Shown: positions 17,766 to 27,203 of the stretch, piece after piece
Layout: the number at the start of each line of letters is the position of its first letter
Position numbering within the stretch: the first letter of the stretch is position 1
Assembly (NCBI RefSeq): GCF_000828085.3
Contig: NZ_JXCA02000001.1
Coordinates: 1-64,000, forward strand
Origin: Scytonema tolypothrichoides VB-61278
GTDB taxonomy: Bacteria; Cyanobacteriota; Cyanobacteriia; Cyanobacteriales; Nostocaceae
Length of the DNA stretch: 64,000 nt
Direction of reading: 5' to 3'
Notes under the pieces: generated by a model
Told to the model about the DNA's origin: nothing
The model's database searches: none
Seen by the model: the letters and a program-made list of their open reading frames with translations, nothing else
Translations under genes and position numbers: made by a program

Positions 17766-18626
17766 GTGTGGGATGTGAGAAAAATAATAGAGGAGATACC
17801 ACAACCTATTACAGCAGTGAAATACAGTCCCCCATGTTTTGATTGCCAAGCTGATACCTACGATCAGCGCGTTGGCTTGCCCGATGTGGTCTGCCGGGAG
17901 ATAGTTGGAGCTGTGCTGGCGATCGCGCGGGTTCAACCAGGCGATTTGATCATGGAGGTTGGAGCCGGAACTGGCGCGATTGGCAAGTGGTTTGTTCAGT
18001 CCGCAGTTCAATATGTGGGATTTGATCTTTCCCAAGCCATGCTCGAAATATTCCGGATGCATCTAGACTCCAAAGGGGACAATTGGAAGCTACTCCAGGC
18101 TGACGGCAATCAGCAGTGGCCCATGACAGATAGCACAGCCCGTGTCATCTTCAGTTCGCGGGCGATACACTTGCTGGAACTTGAACGTGTTGTTGAGGAG
18201 AGCTTTCGTGTCGCCCGCAGCGAAGGTGCAGCCCTGCTTCTTGGCAGAGTAGAGCGGCAAAAAGAAAGTGTGAAAGCGTTGATGCAGCAACAGATGCAAC
18301 ACCGACTTCGGCAACTTGGTTTCCAGGGACGCCAAGGAGAACAGAAGCAGCGCCAGCTCATTGAATTATGTTGCCAGCGCGGTGCCAAGGTGATAGACCC
18401 AGTAGTCGTCTCGCGGTGGAAGGTTGCGAGTACACCGTGGCAGTCGCTTAATAGCTGGCAACAGAAAGAGGGTTTGGCTGGCATACACCTGCCCAGCGAT
18501 ATCCAGCAAGAGATCCTTAACGATCTCCAAATCTGGGCAGAGGCAAACTTCGGAGGACTTGATCAACGAGTCGAGTCTGAAGAAGCTTATGTCCTACAAG
18601 GCGTTTATCTTCCGCCTATTGACTGA
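17766..18626 (+). CDS. Class I SAM-dependent methyltransferase in the MoSto-like operon
   Basis: 286 residues from GTG 17766 (another GTG three codons on is possible). The SAM site is EVGAGTGAIGKWF (about residues 62-74) and the acidic residue is in YVGFDLSQAMLEIF. SSRAIHLLELERVVEES is the usual post-IV motif. The C-terminal third, with LPSDIQQEILNDLQIWAEANFG, is not typical of a known group. The next gene starts 21 bp downstream, so it should be co-transcribed with the two molybdenum-storage-like genes. A methyltransferase has no known role in molybdenum storage, so the link is only positional. Confidence 0.7.
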   Translation: MWDVRKIIEEIPQPITAVKYSPPCFDCQADTYDQRVGLPDVVCREIVGAVLAIARVQPGDLIMEVGAGTGAIGKWFVQSAVQYVGFDLSQAMLEIFRMHLDSKGDNWKLLQADGNQQWPMTDSTARVIFSSRAIHLLELERVVEESFRVARSEGAALLLGRVERQKESVKALMQQQMQHRLRQLGFQGRQGEQKQRQLIELCCQRGAKVIDPVVVSRWKVASTPWQSLNSWQQKEGLAGIHLPSDIQQEILNDLQIWAEANFGGLDQRVESEEAYVLQGVYLPPID

Positions 18627-18647
18627 TTGTAATCAAGTTTAGATTCT

Positions 18648-19484
18648 ATGAAAAATACGATTCTTTGTGAGAATAATACGCTCCTTTCTGAATTGGGGAA
18701 ATCCCTGGTTACAGGTTCGCTGAGTGACGAACGAGTGTTAGCAGAAACTGGTCGCGAACCTGCAATTAAGATTTTACCTAACGCTCATGTCATCAAAATT
18801 GGTGGACAGAGCTTCATTGATCGGGGTCGATCTGCCGTTTTTCCTTTGATTGAGGAGATCGTAGAAAACCTCGGTCATCATGAGATGATCATTGGCAGTG
18901 GGGGGGGAACCCGTGCTCGTCATGCTTATAGTGTCGGGCTGGATTTGGGTCTTCCAAACGGCGTTTTGAGCGTACTTGGCACATTTGTCAGTATGCAAAA
19001 CGCCAGAATGATCAATTATCTGTTAGCTAACTATGGCATCCCTTTTATTGAACCCGCGCAGTTTGGGCAGCTTGCCCACTATTTGAAAGAGCGCGGAGCC
19101 GTAGTCTTCTTTGGTATGCCACCTTATACCTTCTGGCACAAAAATCCATCTGTGGGACGGATTCCACCTTTCCGCACTGATACTGGTACCTACTTAGTCA
19201 GTGAAGTGTTTGGCACGAAATCCATGATCTTTGTCAAAGACGAAGAAGGACTCTACACTGCCGATCCAAAGAAGGATCGCAACGCGAAGTTTATCAAAAA
19301 GATATCGGTGGCGGAACTGAAGGCAATGGATCTGCAAGATGTAGTTGTGGAACGCTCCGTACTCGATTTGATGGAGAACGCCCAAAATCGGCGCTCAATT
19401 CGGGTGATTAACGGACTCGAAAGAGGGAATCTAACCCGTGCGCTCAATGGGGAAGATGTGGGCACCCTCATTTATGCCGACTGA
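18648..19484 (+). CDS. Molybdenum storage protein beta-like subunit (amino-acid kinase fold)
   Basis: 278 residues of the amino-acid kinase superfamily. Close resemblance to the Azotobacter MoSto beta subunit can be read directly: VIKIGGQSFIDRGRSAVFPLIEEIV, GSGGGTRARHAYSVGLDLGLPNGVL, GMPPYTFW, IPPFRTDTGTY (beta has IPPYRTDAG), MIFVKDEEGLYTADPK and the end NLTRALNGEDVGTLI. MoSto is a hexamer of two kinase-like subunits that packs polyoxomolybdate or tungstate in an ATP-dependent way. Other members of the fold are uridylate and glutamate kinases, but motif order and the PPY...IPP segment favour MoSto. The next gene, 25 bp on, is the partner. No nitrogenase or molybdate transport gene is in the window. 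Confidence 0.7.
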   Translation: MKNTILCENNTLLSELGKSLVTGSLSDERVLAETGREPAIKILPNAHVIKIGGQSFIDRGRSAVFPLIEEIVENLGHHEMIIGSGGGTRARHAYSVGLDLGLPNGVLSVLGTFVSMQNARMINYLLANYGIPFIEPAQFGQLAHYLKERGAVVFFGMPPYTFWHKNPSVGRIPPFRTDTGTYLVSEVFGTKSMIFVKDEEGLYTADPKKDRNAKFIKKISVAELKAMDLQDVVVERSVLDLMENAQNRRSIRVINGLERGNLTRALNGEDVGTLIYAD

Positions 19485-19509
19485 AATTTAATAACCAGCA
19501 ACTGACAAC

Positions 19510-20340
19510 ATGGTCTATACAGAAAGAAACGGCGACCAGCGCCACCATCTCGAATCCATGCTAATGCGGGAGAGTCTTCTTGATAAGGATCTCCAGCAAT
19601 CAACAGAAGCCCCGGTCATCCGCATGCTACCGAACGCTCATGTCATCAAAATTGGCGGAAGATCGATTATTGATGCGGGACGTGCGGTGACTTACCCGCT
19701 GGTTGAAGCATTAGCTACCTGTCTCCAATCAAAGAAGCTGATCATCGGTACTGGTGGAGGCGCTAGAAGTCGGCACCTCTTCTCGATTGGCATTGACCTA
19801 GGTATGCCCACCGGTGTGCTAGCTGAACTTGCCCAAGCTGATGCCCTCGGCAATGCTCACATTCTTGGTGCCCTGCTGGCTCCCTACGGAGTCGTCGCCA
19901 TCCCACCGGAAATCTTTGGTCACCTCTTACCGCTGTTCATCCACACTGTACCAGGAGTGATCTTTACTGGCGTTCCGCCCTATTCCCTGTGGGAGCATCC
20001 TCCTGCGCTTGGACGCATTCCGCCCCACGGCAGCGATACTGGCTCCTTTCTTTTAGCTGAGTGCTTCGGTTGCAAGAATCCGATCTTGGTCAAAGACGTT
20101 GACGGACTCTACGATCAAGATCCGAAAACAAACCCAACTGCGAACTTCATTAGCGAAATCTCCTCCACCGAGATTAAGAAGCGCAACTTTGAAACCCTTC
20201 CTTTTGATCGCATTTTACTCGATTTGTTAGATCATTCGAGGCTGATCCGGCAGTTCCAGATCGTCAATGGGCGGAAACCAGAGCGGATTGTAGCTGCGTT
20301 GCAAGGCGAACACGTTGGTACAATTGTCTACGGTGGGTAA
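19510..20340 (+). CDS. Molybdenum storage protein alpha-like subunit (amino-acid kinase fold)
   Basis: 276 residues, a paralogue of the preceding gene product. It keeps MLPNAHVIKIGGRSIIDAGRAV, GTGGGARSRHLFSIGIDLGMP, GVPPYSLW, VKDVDGLYDQDPK and LQGEHVGTIV. IPPHGSDTG carries the His seen in the alpha subunit of Azotobacter (IPPHRADTG) where the upstream gene has Phe, so the two genes look like an alpha/beta pair in reverse order. His residues in MoSto help anchor molybdate clusters. The histidine-rich PPYHHHEF of the Azotobacter alpha subunit is not kept (PPYSLWEHPP has one His), so cluster binding may differ. It is the last gene of the operon. Confidence 0.65.
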   Translation: MVYTERNGDQRHHLESMLMRESLLDKDLQQSTEAPVIRMLPNAHVIKIGGRSIIDAGRAVTYPLVEALATCLQSKKLIIGTGGGARSRHLFSIGIDLGMPTGVLAELAQADALGNAHILGALLAPYGVVAIPPEIFGHLLPLFIHTVPGVIFTGVPPYSLWEHPPALGRIPPHGSDTGSFLLAECFGCKNPILVKDVDGLYDQDPKTNPTANFISEISSTEIKKRNFETLPFDRILLDLLDHSRLIRQFQIVNGRKPERIVAALQGEHVGTIVYGG

Positions 20341-20519
20341 CTGACTCACCTGAGTAAGGGTTGTACATACCACAATAAGGAACAAATGCTCTAAAATTTT
20401 CTCAGTTTGAGATGTTTTTATTTGCATATGTTCCAATTTTCACAAAGAAAGCAAGTTATGAAGAAGCTAGCCGATTTGCTGGATGCTATTGTCATTGTGC
20501 ACCGCTGAGTTTCTACGCT

Positions 20520-21227
20520 TCAGCAGTCATTTGGTTGTAAGAAATTTACCCTCAGTTGAGGTCGATCTGATACATCCGCATTGTGGCGACTGGCAAAGCG
20601 CTTCGCTGTCTTGGGAGCCGTCTCGTTCCCCAACAGCAGCCAGCCATAATTTTCCTTTGGAGAATTTAGCCACGCCTGAACATCGGCTACCATCTCCGGA
20701 GTCGAACCCCAGGTGTAGATGCCGGCATCGCTTACCTTCTGCACAGCACTCACCTTGCTGGAGAAATCGCCGCCCGGATGAGTCCAGAAATCTGTATCGT
20801 AGAAGCTATGAATCCACGTCGCGTCCCCTTTAGCGGCGGGCACACCTTTACCTCCTTGAGAACTGGAGATTCCCTCACCCCAGTCTTTGAGAACTCGGTG
20901 CAGTTCTATCGGCTGACTCCCACTAACAGATCGCTTCATTGTCAGGGTTAAAGTGACCGATTTTACTATGGAACAGGCAGGTATCTTGCCTGCAACATCG
21001 AAGGCAATGAACCCTCGTCTAATGCTACCTGTAGGCTGGTTAGTCCGACCCACGAAAAACGATGAACCTGCCCCATTACTGAGGTCTCCTGTCGGAACCT
21101 CAATTAGGGTGTTGTCTTTAATTGCTTTTAAAACCTCTGTTTTTTGCAGGGTGTCTGCTGTTCCTGCTGTTACCACCGTCACCAGAAACAGTAGCACAGC
21201 CACTACCACTAATAGCGCTCGTTTCAT
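20520..21227 (-). CDS. Secreted DNRLRE/carbohydrate-module-like protein
   Basis: About 235 residues from ATG 21227, chosen because it gives a clean signal peptide (KRALLVVVAVLLFLVTVVTAG, cleavage near TAGTADT). The mature part resembles DNRLRE-type beta-sandwich domains: IRRGFIAFDVAG, VKSVTLTLTMKRS, IELHRVLKDWGEG, WLNSPKENYGWLLLGNE and ASRHNADVSDRPQLRVNF. Such modules occur on secreted or surface proteins, often next to enzymes that act on polysaccharides, and have no catalytic residues here. It converges with the MoSto-like operon and is separated from the ABC transporter by about 40 bp on the same strand, but is probably independent. Confidence 0.6.
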   Translation of the reverse strand: MKRALLVVVAVLLFLVTVVTAGTADTLQKTEVLKAIKDNTLIEVPTGDLSNGAGSSFFVGRTNQPTGSIRRGFIAFDVAGKIPACSIVKSVTLTLTMKRSVSGSQPIELHRVLKDWGEGISSSQGGKGVPAAKGDATWIHSFYDTDFWTHPGGDFSSKVSAVQKVSDAGIYTWGSTPEMVADVQAWLNSPKENYGWLLLGNETAPKTAKRFASRHNADVSDRPQLRVNFLQPNDC

Positions 21228-21291
21228 AGCGGTTGTTCCATACGATCGCATATCTCATCAAAATAGCACGTCATCTCAAATTTTTGACACC

Positions 21292-23286
21292 TCATCTTCT
21301 AGTAGCCTGTCCAGCAACTCTGGCTTCTTCTACCCAGCGATTAAACTGCTCCTGATTCTTCTCAATCCATTTCTCGGCATGGCGGCGGATATCCTTTGGT
21401 CTATCTTCCCCCTCTTTCATTAACTTTTGTTGAGCGCTAACATTCTCAATGGGAACTTGAACTAATTCAAAAAAGCGTTTAGCTGCTGGGTTAGCCTCTA
21501 AAAATTTCCTATTCGCCACGATGCGTATCCGATCTACAGCAAATCCAAGATTTTTTCCCTCTGCTGAAGTATCTTTTGCTGTAAATTCTCCCATCTCTTT
21601 TGGTAAAGATGTGAAGGGAACTGCCAACCAAACAACATCTTTCCCTGGTTTTAACTCCAGACTTATCCAATGGGGAGTATAGGTAAAGTACAGAACATGC
21701 TTTCCTTGCTTATAGCGAGCGATAATCTCTGCAATGAGGACTGATGGTTCTCCTTTGACGTGTTCGACAGTATCCTGTAACCCGTAAGCCTTCAGGTGAT
21801 GGTCGATAATTCGTTCACAAGCTTGACCAGGATAGCAACCGAACAAATTGGCTTTCCCATTTCCATCGGAATCAAAAAGTTGAGCAATCTTTGGGTCTTT
21901 CAATTGGCTTAGGTTAGTGATGTTGTACTGAGTGGCAGTTTTTTTATCTATTTGATAACCTTGCAAGATATTATTAGTAACATCTCCAACAACCTCTAAC
22001 TTAGCTTCGCCACCATTTTTGTTCAAGAATCCTGCGAACAGGTATTCCCAGTGAAGTGCCAAAATATCGAGTTCGTCATTACCAAGAGCAACGTAGACAG
22101 CAGAGGGAGTCAGCTGTTGAATGTCTTTAACTTCATAGCCAAGTTTTTCCAACCCAATATTAACAATTTCTGGAAGAAATCTTGACTCGGCAGCATAACC
22201 AGCGCCAGGGCGCACTCTCACACCTTTACCTGGCAGCATTGTTGTTGATGCTGATATTTCTGATTTTGTAGTATTATTAGCGAAATGATAAGCAATTGAA
22301 TTAACAAGCCAAGAGGCTACAACTGTAGCCAAAATAATACAGAAGACAAAACCAATCTTTCCTGGCTTTTGCCAAGAGATTTGTGGCTTAACTTCACCGA
22401 CAGCCTGGGAAATCCGGTCGAGCATAATTGCCAGCAGGACAATACTCAATCCCCCAACAGCAGCCAATCCCACATCCAGACGACCAACTCCCTCCAATAC
22501 TATTTGTCCCAGCCCTTCTACGCCAATCATGGAAGTAATCACTGACATTCCTAAGGCAAATAATATTGTTTGGTTCAATCCAGCGAGGATAGTTGGCAAA
22601 GCGAGGGGAAGTTGCGCTTCCCACAGGACTTGCAAGGGAGTTGAACCAAAAGCAACAGCAGCCTCAACGACTTCAGGTGAGACTTGCCGAATACCCAGAT
22701 TCGTTAGGCGAATCAAGGGCGGAGTCGCAAAAATGAAGGTTGCTATGACCCCAGGGACTTTACCAATGCCAAACAGCATCACCACGGGAACCAGATAGAC
22801 AAACAGCGGTGTCGTTTGCATGATATCAAGTAGGGGTCGGACAACTTTCCACAAGCGATCGCTCTTGGCACAAACAATCCCTAGGGGAATGCCAATCATG
22901 GTACAAAATACTACAGCCGTGACCACCATAGAAAGCGTCACCATTGCTTGCTTCCACGCTCCAACCAAACCGATTAAGATTAAAGCCACAACACTATAAA
23001 TTCCCACTCCTCGCCCTGCAAGTTGCCAAGCGACTAAACCGATGATGAATAGAAAAATCACAGGCGGTATGGAAAGAAATACCCATTCTATTCCATCTAG
23101 AACTAAGCTAATAGGGAAGCGAATGACTTGAAAAATCGAACGAAAATTATCAACAATAAAGTTAACAACAGCACTAATCCAATCATTGAGAGGTAGAGTA
23201 TAGTTATTAAAAGGATTTAAAATATCATCTAGTCCTCGTTGGCTCTTAACCACGAAGTAAAAGAAAAAAGTTAAGGAACTTAACAC
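21292..23286 (-). CDS. Glycine betaine/choline ABC transporter permease fused to substrate-binding protein
   Basis: 664 residues. The first 300 or so form a ProW-type permease with several membrane helices and the EAA-like loop VSPEVVEAAVAFGSTPLQVLWEAQLPLALPTILAGLNQ. A further helix (about 315-335) leads into a ProX/OpuAC-type binding domain: RVRPGAGYAAESRFLPEIV, DILALHWEYLFAGF, GCYPGQACERIIDHHL and FTYTPHWISLELKPG. Aromatic residues in such domains cage the quaternary ammonium group. The fused architecture is known for OpuA-type systems, which import compatible solutes under osmotic stress. The ATPase gene lies just upstream on the same strand (107 bp between them). Confidence 0.85.
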   Translation of the reverse strand: MLSSLTFFFYFVVKSQRGLDDILNPFNNYTLPLNDWISAVVNFIVDNFRSIFQVIRFPISLVLDGIEWVFLSIPPVIFLFIIGLVAWQLAGRGVGIYSVVALILIGLVGAWKQAMVTLSMVVTAVVFCTMIGIPLGIVCAKSDRLWKVVRPLLDIMQTTPLFVYLVPVVMLFGIGKVPGVIATFIFATPPLIRLTNLGIRQVSPEVVEAAVAFGSTPLQVLWEAQLPLALPTILAGLNQTILFALGMSVITSMIGVEGLGQIVLEGVGRLDVGLAAVGGLSIVLLAIMLDRISQAVGEVKPQISWQKPGKIGFVFCIILATVVASWLVNSIAYHFANNTTKSEISASTTMLPGKGVRVRPGAGYAAESRFLPEIVNIGLEKLGYEVKDIQQLTPSAVYVALGNDELDILALHWEYLFAGFLNKNGGEAKLEVVGDVTNNILQGYQIDKKTATQYNITNLSQLKDPKIAQLFDSDGNGKANLFGCYPGQACERIIDHHLKAYGLQDTVEHVKGEPSVLIAEIIARYKQGKHVLYFTYTPHWISLELKPGKDVVWLAVPFTSLPKEMGEFTAKDTSAEGKNLGFAVDRIRIVANRKFLEANPAAKRFFELVQVPIENVSAQQKLMKEGEDRPKDIRRHAEKWIEKNQEQFNRWVEEARVAGQATRR

Positions 23287-23393
23287 TTTTTAGTCTCCTA
23301 ATATGGTAGTAAATTACTACTAAGCTGGGTAACTAGACTATCAAAATTGAAGACCTTTCATTCGAGTTTGTCTGAAACACATTTCTCCTCTGG

Positions 23394-24608
23394 TCACCTG
23401 TTAATGCTAGAATTACTAATAGTAGCAAGAAGATCGGATTGTTCCATCACACCAAAAAATTTTCCGTCTTCATCCACCACCGCCACAGGAAGTTCTTGTC
23501 CTAAAAGGTGAAAAATGTTCTCCAGTTTCATTGAAGCTTTAACTAGAGGAAAGTCTGTTTGCATAACTTGAGTTATATCTTCGCTTCCTTGGCGGATTGC
23601 TACTTCAAGTGATTGTTGCTTGACGATGCCAACAGGTTTACTGTGGATATCTACCAAGTACATGTATTTTAGGTTATGGCGCTGCATTTGCTTGAGTGCC
23701 GAACTAGCAGAATCTTGACCGAGAATTAAGGGAATGGTTTGATGAGCAATAGTCCCTGCTTTGAGAACTTGAGCGCGGTTAACATCTTGGATAAAAGCGC
23801 GGATGTAGTCGTCTTGAGGTTGAGTAACAAGTTGAGCAGGCGTGCCTACTTGGACGATATAACCATCTTTCATCACCGCAATGCGATCGCCCAACTTCAG
23901 TGCTTCGTGAATATCATGACTGATAAAGACAATGGTTTTGTGCAGTTCTTTTTGCAGTCGCAGCAGTTCATTCTGGATTTCTCGCCGAATCAGAGGATCG
24001 AGGGCACTGAAAGGTTCATCCATTAGTAAAATGTCCGCATCTGTCGCTAAGGCACGGGCTAATCCCACCCGTTGCTGCATACCACCACTGAGAGAGTCAG
24101 GGAAATAATCAGCCCACTGTGTTAACCCTACCACCTCTAGGGTAGAAAGTGCTTTCTGACGACGAGATGCTTTGTCCTCGCCCCGTATCTTCAAGCCATA
24201 CTCTACATTTTCAACTACACTTCTATGGGGAAACAGTCCAAATCGCTGGAATACCATCGACACTTTCGTTTGCCGAATCTGCTGCATCCTTTTCTCATCG
24301 ACATGGGCAATGTCTTCACCTTCAATATAAATATGTCCGCTAGTGGGATGACTCAGACGGTTAATACAGCGAACTAGGGTTGATTTTCCAGAACCGGATA
24401 ACCCCATGACTACAAATAGTTCTCCTTGATTTACCGTCACAGATACATCAGCAACACCTAGTATGTGATTTGTTGCCTGTAAAATATAATCTTTAGATTT
24501 ACCTTCTCGAAATAGCTTTAAAGCAGCATGAGGTTTCCTTCCATAAATTTTGGTCAAATTTTCTATGCGAATTTTAGCTTCTGTTTTTGCTTCTGAATTT
24601 TTCATCAC
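23394..24608 (-). CDS. Glycine betaine/proline ABC transporter ATPase with CBS pair
   Basis: 404 residues. The nucleotide-binding domain has Walker A GLSGSGKS, Q-loop VFQRFG, signature LSGGMQQRVGLARAL and Walker B ILLMDEPFSALD. The C-terminal 120 residues resemble the CBS pair of ProV/OpuAA, which senses ionic strength: SSALKQMQRHNLKYMYLVD, KPVGIVKQQSLEV and the final VVDEDGKFFGVMEQSDLLATI. The N-terminal helical extension (YGRKPHAALKLFREGKSK) is also standard for ProV. It is the first gene of a two-gene transporter operon with the permease/binding fusion. Expression is likely osmotically regulated, though no operator was identified. Confidence 0.85.
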   Translation of the reverse strand: MMKNSEAKTEAKIRIENLTKIYGRKPHAALKLFREGKSKDYILQATNHILGVADVSVTVNQGELFVVMGLSGSGKSTLVRCINRLSHPTSGHIYIEGEDIAHVDEKRMQQIRQTKVSMVFQRFGLFPHRSVVENVEYGLKIRGEDKASRRQKALSTLEVVGLTQWADYFPDSLSGGMQQRVGLARALATDADILLMDEPFSALDPLIRREIQNELLRLQKELHKTIVFISHDIHEALKLGDRIAVMKDGYIVQVGTPAQLVTQPQDDYIRAFIQDVNRAQVLKAGTIAHQTIPLILGQDSASSALKQMQRHNLKYMYLVDIHSKPVGIVKQQSLEVAIRQGSEDITQVMQTDFPLVKASMKLENIFHLLGQELPVAVVDEDGKFFGVMEQSDLLATISNSSINR

Positions 24609-24708
24609 ACAACTACTAAAATTTGACTTTTCCCCGTTTCAGATTGAAGATTTCATAACAGATGAATAGTTGGTCGTGGATACAACGCACTCGTCGTAGA
24701 ATGATCTT

Positions 24709-24753
24709 AAAATAATCGGCGCTCTCTGTACTGACACAAGCGCCAATTATTTT
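24709..24753. terminator. Strong bidirectional terminator hairpin
   Basis: AAAATAATCGGCGCT (24709-24723) pairs with AGCGCCAATTATTTT (24739-24753) with one mismatch and a 15-nt loop. A/T-rich arm ends give T-runs in both directions. It sits 15 bp beyond the tpiA stop codon and before proV, so it ends the tpiA transcript. Confidence 0.75.
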
Positions 24754-24767
24754 ATGGATACCCAGAA

Positions 24768-25493
24768 TTACTTATAATTGACGATCCGCGCAAAATTGAT
24801 TGGATCTAAACTTGCTCCACCTACCATCACACCATCAATTTCGCTTTGAGTCATAATTTCATCAATGTTATTAGTTTTGACAGAGCCGCCATATAGAATC
24901 GGTATATCCTTATTATCCAATTGCTCGCGAATTAAACCAATCACTTGATTTGCTTGGGATGGTTCACAGGTGTGTCCAGTACCAATTGCCCAGATGGCTT
25001 CGTATGCAATGACCAAATTGCTGCGATCAACATCGACCAAAGCTTGTCTCAACTGATTGATAAGAACCTTTTCTGTTTCGCCTGCATCCCGTTGTTTTTT
25101 GGTTTCCCCCACGCAGAGAATCGGGGTCAAACCGTGGCGTTGAGCCGCTTTCAGGCGGAGATTAACAATTTCGTCAGTTTCACATAACCATTGACGACAT
25201 TCGCAGTGACCGAGCATAACATAGTTCACACCGATTTCTACAAGCATCGAACCAGCAATCTCTCCGGTATATGCCCCTGTATCTGCCCAGTGGACATTTT
25301 GGGCACCGAGTCGCACTTGGCTACCATTTAGATTTTTGAACATTATGCCCAAAGCAGTAAAGGGGGCACACAAAACTATTTCCCGCTCTGGGGCAGTTGT
25401 CTTCACCTGGGGTATAAATGCTTGCAAAAACTCCAAGGATTCTGCCTGGGTTTTATACATTTTCCAGTTAGCAACAATCAAAGTTTTTCTCAC
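24768..25493 (-). CDS. Triosephosphate isomerase homologue with unusual cysteine substitutions
   Basis: 241 residues, the normal TIM length. The catalytic residues K11 (NWKM), H96 (GHCE) and E165 ([10 protein letters not shown]) are kept, as is the phosphate loop YGGSV. However the near-universal GHSERRQYFGETD reads [13 protein letters not shown] here: the Ser and the Arg around the conserved Glu are both Cys, with a third Cys at 104. Known enzymes use the Ser/Arg pair to hold the active-site loop. The gene leads into an operon with inositol-phosphatase, SDR and threonine-synthase-like genes, so this may be a specialised paralogue rather than the housekeeping enzyme. I give tpiA only as the family name. 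Confidence 0.8.
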   Translation of the reverse strand: MRKTLIVANWKMYKTQAESLEFLQAFIPQVKTTAPEREIVLCAPFTALGIMFKNLNGSQVRLGAQNVHWADTGAYTGEIAGSMLVEIGVNYVMLGHCECRQWLCETDEIVNLRLKAAQRHGLTPILCVGETKKQRDAGETEKVLINQLRQALVDVDRSNLVIAYEAIWAIGTGHTCEPSQANQVIGLIREQLDNKDIPILYGGSVKTNNIDEIMTQSEIDGVMVGGASLDPINFARIVNYK

Positions 25494-25594
25494 AGCAGCA
25501 ACTTTGTCATCTTCAAAATGATTCTCACACTTGAGTCGTTTCTTTCGTCAAAAATCAGTATGAATTTTTGCAACTAGAGTCAAAGCATGACCAG

Positions 25595-26359
25595 TTATGA
25601 TTCAGAGTCATCCAGAATCAAGTGGCGCAGTTGTTGGGAAACGATTGGAGATACAGCTAGAAAAATAGGAATGCGTTTGAGATCGGGACGGTAGTTTATT
25701 GGCTGATCAACCCCACAAAGGCACTCAATACCAGCTTCACTGGCAATATGGGAAATAGGACCAACATCATAGAGCATGGTATTAACAGCATGAAAGGCTA
25801 ATGCCTTGCCTGTTAACACCCGCAGAACACTATAGGTAGCACAGCGATAGAAGGTGGGCTTGTAGCCAACCATCCTATTTTGAGCTTTTGAATAGGTTCG
25901 GGAACAAAAAACAATCTCTTTTTCTTCCGGGTTCGGTTTTAAAACAGGCATTCTTTCGCCATTACGGTAGACTCCTTCTCCAATAGCCGCATAAAAACTT
26001 TCGCCATAAGCAGGAAATATAACCAGGGACTCCAGAAATTCATTTCCTTTCATCAAACCGATTGCAATACTATATTCTTTTTTCCCTTCTAGGAAATTTG
26101 CCGTTCCATCTATCGGATCGATAACCCAGGTGAAATCTGACTGTTTAAAGCAATGCTTTGGCTCGCCTTCTTCATACAAAATACGGTGGTCAGGGTACTT
26201 TTTTTCGATAATTCCTATCAGTTCTTCTTGTACTGCCAGATCAACTGAACTCACAAGCGTTCCATCCGATTTTGTCCAAGACAATGCCTTATTTGCTACT
26301 AAGGGTAGCACTCGTTCTTCTACGAGGTTTTGTAAACTTCTAAGATAATTCATCTGCAA
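25595..26359 (-). CDS. Inositol-monophosphatase-family phosphatase
   Basis: 254 residues. The metal site is formed by EEGEP (about residue 63-67) and the family motif WVIDPIDGTANF (about 78-89). The second motif, DVGPISHIASEAG, replaces the usual WDxAAGxLIxxEAGG. IMPase-family enzymes dephosphorylate inositol phosphates, fructose-1,6-bisphosphate, histidinol phosphate or PAP (CysQ). No motif here separates these. It is 9 bp from the SDR gene and 101 bp from the TIM homologue on the same strand, so a shared pathway with a phosphorylated intermediate is likely. Confidence 0.8.
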   Translation of the reverse strand: MQMNYLRSLQNLVEERVLPLVANKALSWTKSDGTLVSSVDLAVQEELIGIIEKKYPDHRILYEEGEPKHCFKQSDFTWVIDPIDGTANFLEGKKEYSIAIGLMKGNEFLESLVIFPAYGESFYAAIGEGVYRNGERMPVLKPNPEEKEIVFCSRTYSKAQNRMVGYKPTFYRCATYSVLRVLTGKALAFHAVNTMLYDVGPISHIASEAGIECLCGVDQPINYRPDLKRIPIFLAVSPIVSQQLRHLILDDSES

Positions 26360-26367
26360 GGTTCCTG

Positions 26368-27129
26368 TTAAACCATGTATTCTCCGCCATCAATGATAAA
26401 TTTCTGTCCGTTGATATAGGCTGCTTCTTCGGATAAAATGAATGCCACCAAAGCCGCAACTTCTTCCGGTTTCCCCAAGCGATTTAGGGGAATTTGTCTT
26501 TTTGATAGTTCGTATTCTTCTTGGGTCTCTAGGTCGAATCGTTTGATAGTTTCTTCTGTGCGGGTAAAACCTGGAATCACAGAATTCACGCGAATATTAG
26601 GAGCAAGTTCACTCGCCAAGCAGCGCGTCATCACCAAAAGTCCCGCTTTCGATGCACAGTAGTTAACTCCATTCTTTCTGCCTCCAATCCCGGTGGTGGC
26701 TGCAATATTAATGATGTTTCCCTGCAAATGTTTTGCTTTCATCAGTCGGGAGACTTCACGAGACACCAGAAAAGCTCCCTTGAGATTGGTATCAACTACC
26801 CGATCCCATTCTTCTTCAGTCATGTCTAAGAAAGGTTTGTCAATGTTAATTCCAGCGTTGTTGACCAGGACATCGACACCACCGTAAGCAGCATCAACAA
26901 GTTTTACCATCTCCACAACTTCTTGGGAGTTGGAAACATCAGCAGGGACTAACATTGCTGTCCCCTCGTTAGTGTTGATGTCTTCAAGCGTTGCTTCTGC
27001 GCTTTTGGAATCACTCAGATAGTTAATTGCGACATTGTAACCAAGGGATGCTAACTTCAGGGAAATAGCTCGTCCAATTCCTTTTCCACCGCCTGTTACT
27101 AAAGCAGTTTTCTTGTTAATTTTCATCAT
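26368..27129 (-). CDS. Short-chain dehydrogenase/reductase (FabG-like)
   Basis: 253 residues. The cofactor site is TGGGKGIGRA (about residues 10-19), followed by NNAGIN and the catalytic Tyr-Lys in NYCASKAGLL. Ending with YINGQKFIIDGGEYMV is standard for FabG-like oxidoreductases. Such an enzyme interconverts a ketone and alcohol with NAD(P)H. As part of a block with TIM-, IMPase- and threonine-synthase-like genes, a role in small-metabolite synthesis is more likely than fatty-acid synthesis, but this is inference. It is separated from the next gene by only 8 bp. Confidence 0.8.
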   Translation of the reverse strand: MMKINKKTALVTGGGKGIGRAISLKLASLGYNVAINYLSDSKSAEATLEDINTNEGTAMLVPADVSNSQEVVEMVKLVDAAYGGVDVLVNNAGINIDKPFLDMTEEEWDRVVDTNLKGAFLVSREVSRLMKAKHLQGNIINIAATTGIGGRKNGVNYCASKAGLLVMTRCLASELAPNIRVNSVIPGFTRTEETIKRFDLETQEEYELSKRQIPLNRLGKPEEVAALVAFILSEEAAYINGQKFIIDGGEYMV

Positions 27130-27203
27130 TAAAATTCTGTTAAAACAGTCAGTAGATCTTGAATGTTTTGAATTTGGTTATTTTGCGATCTACTGACATT
27201 TTT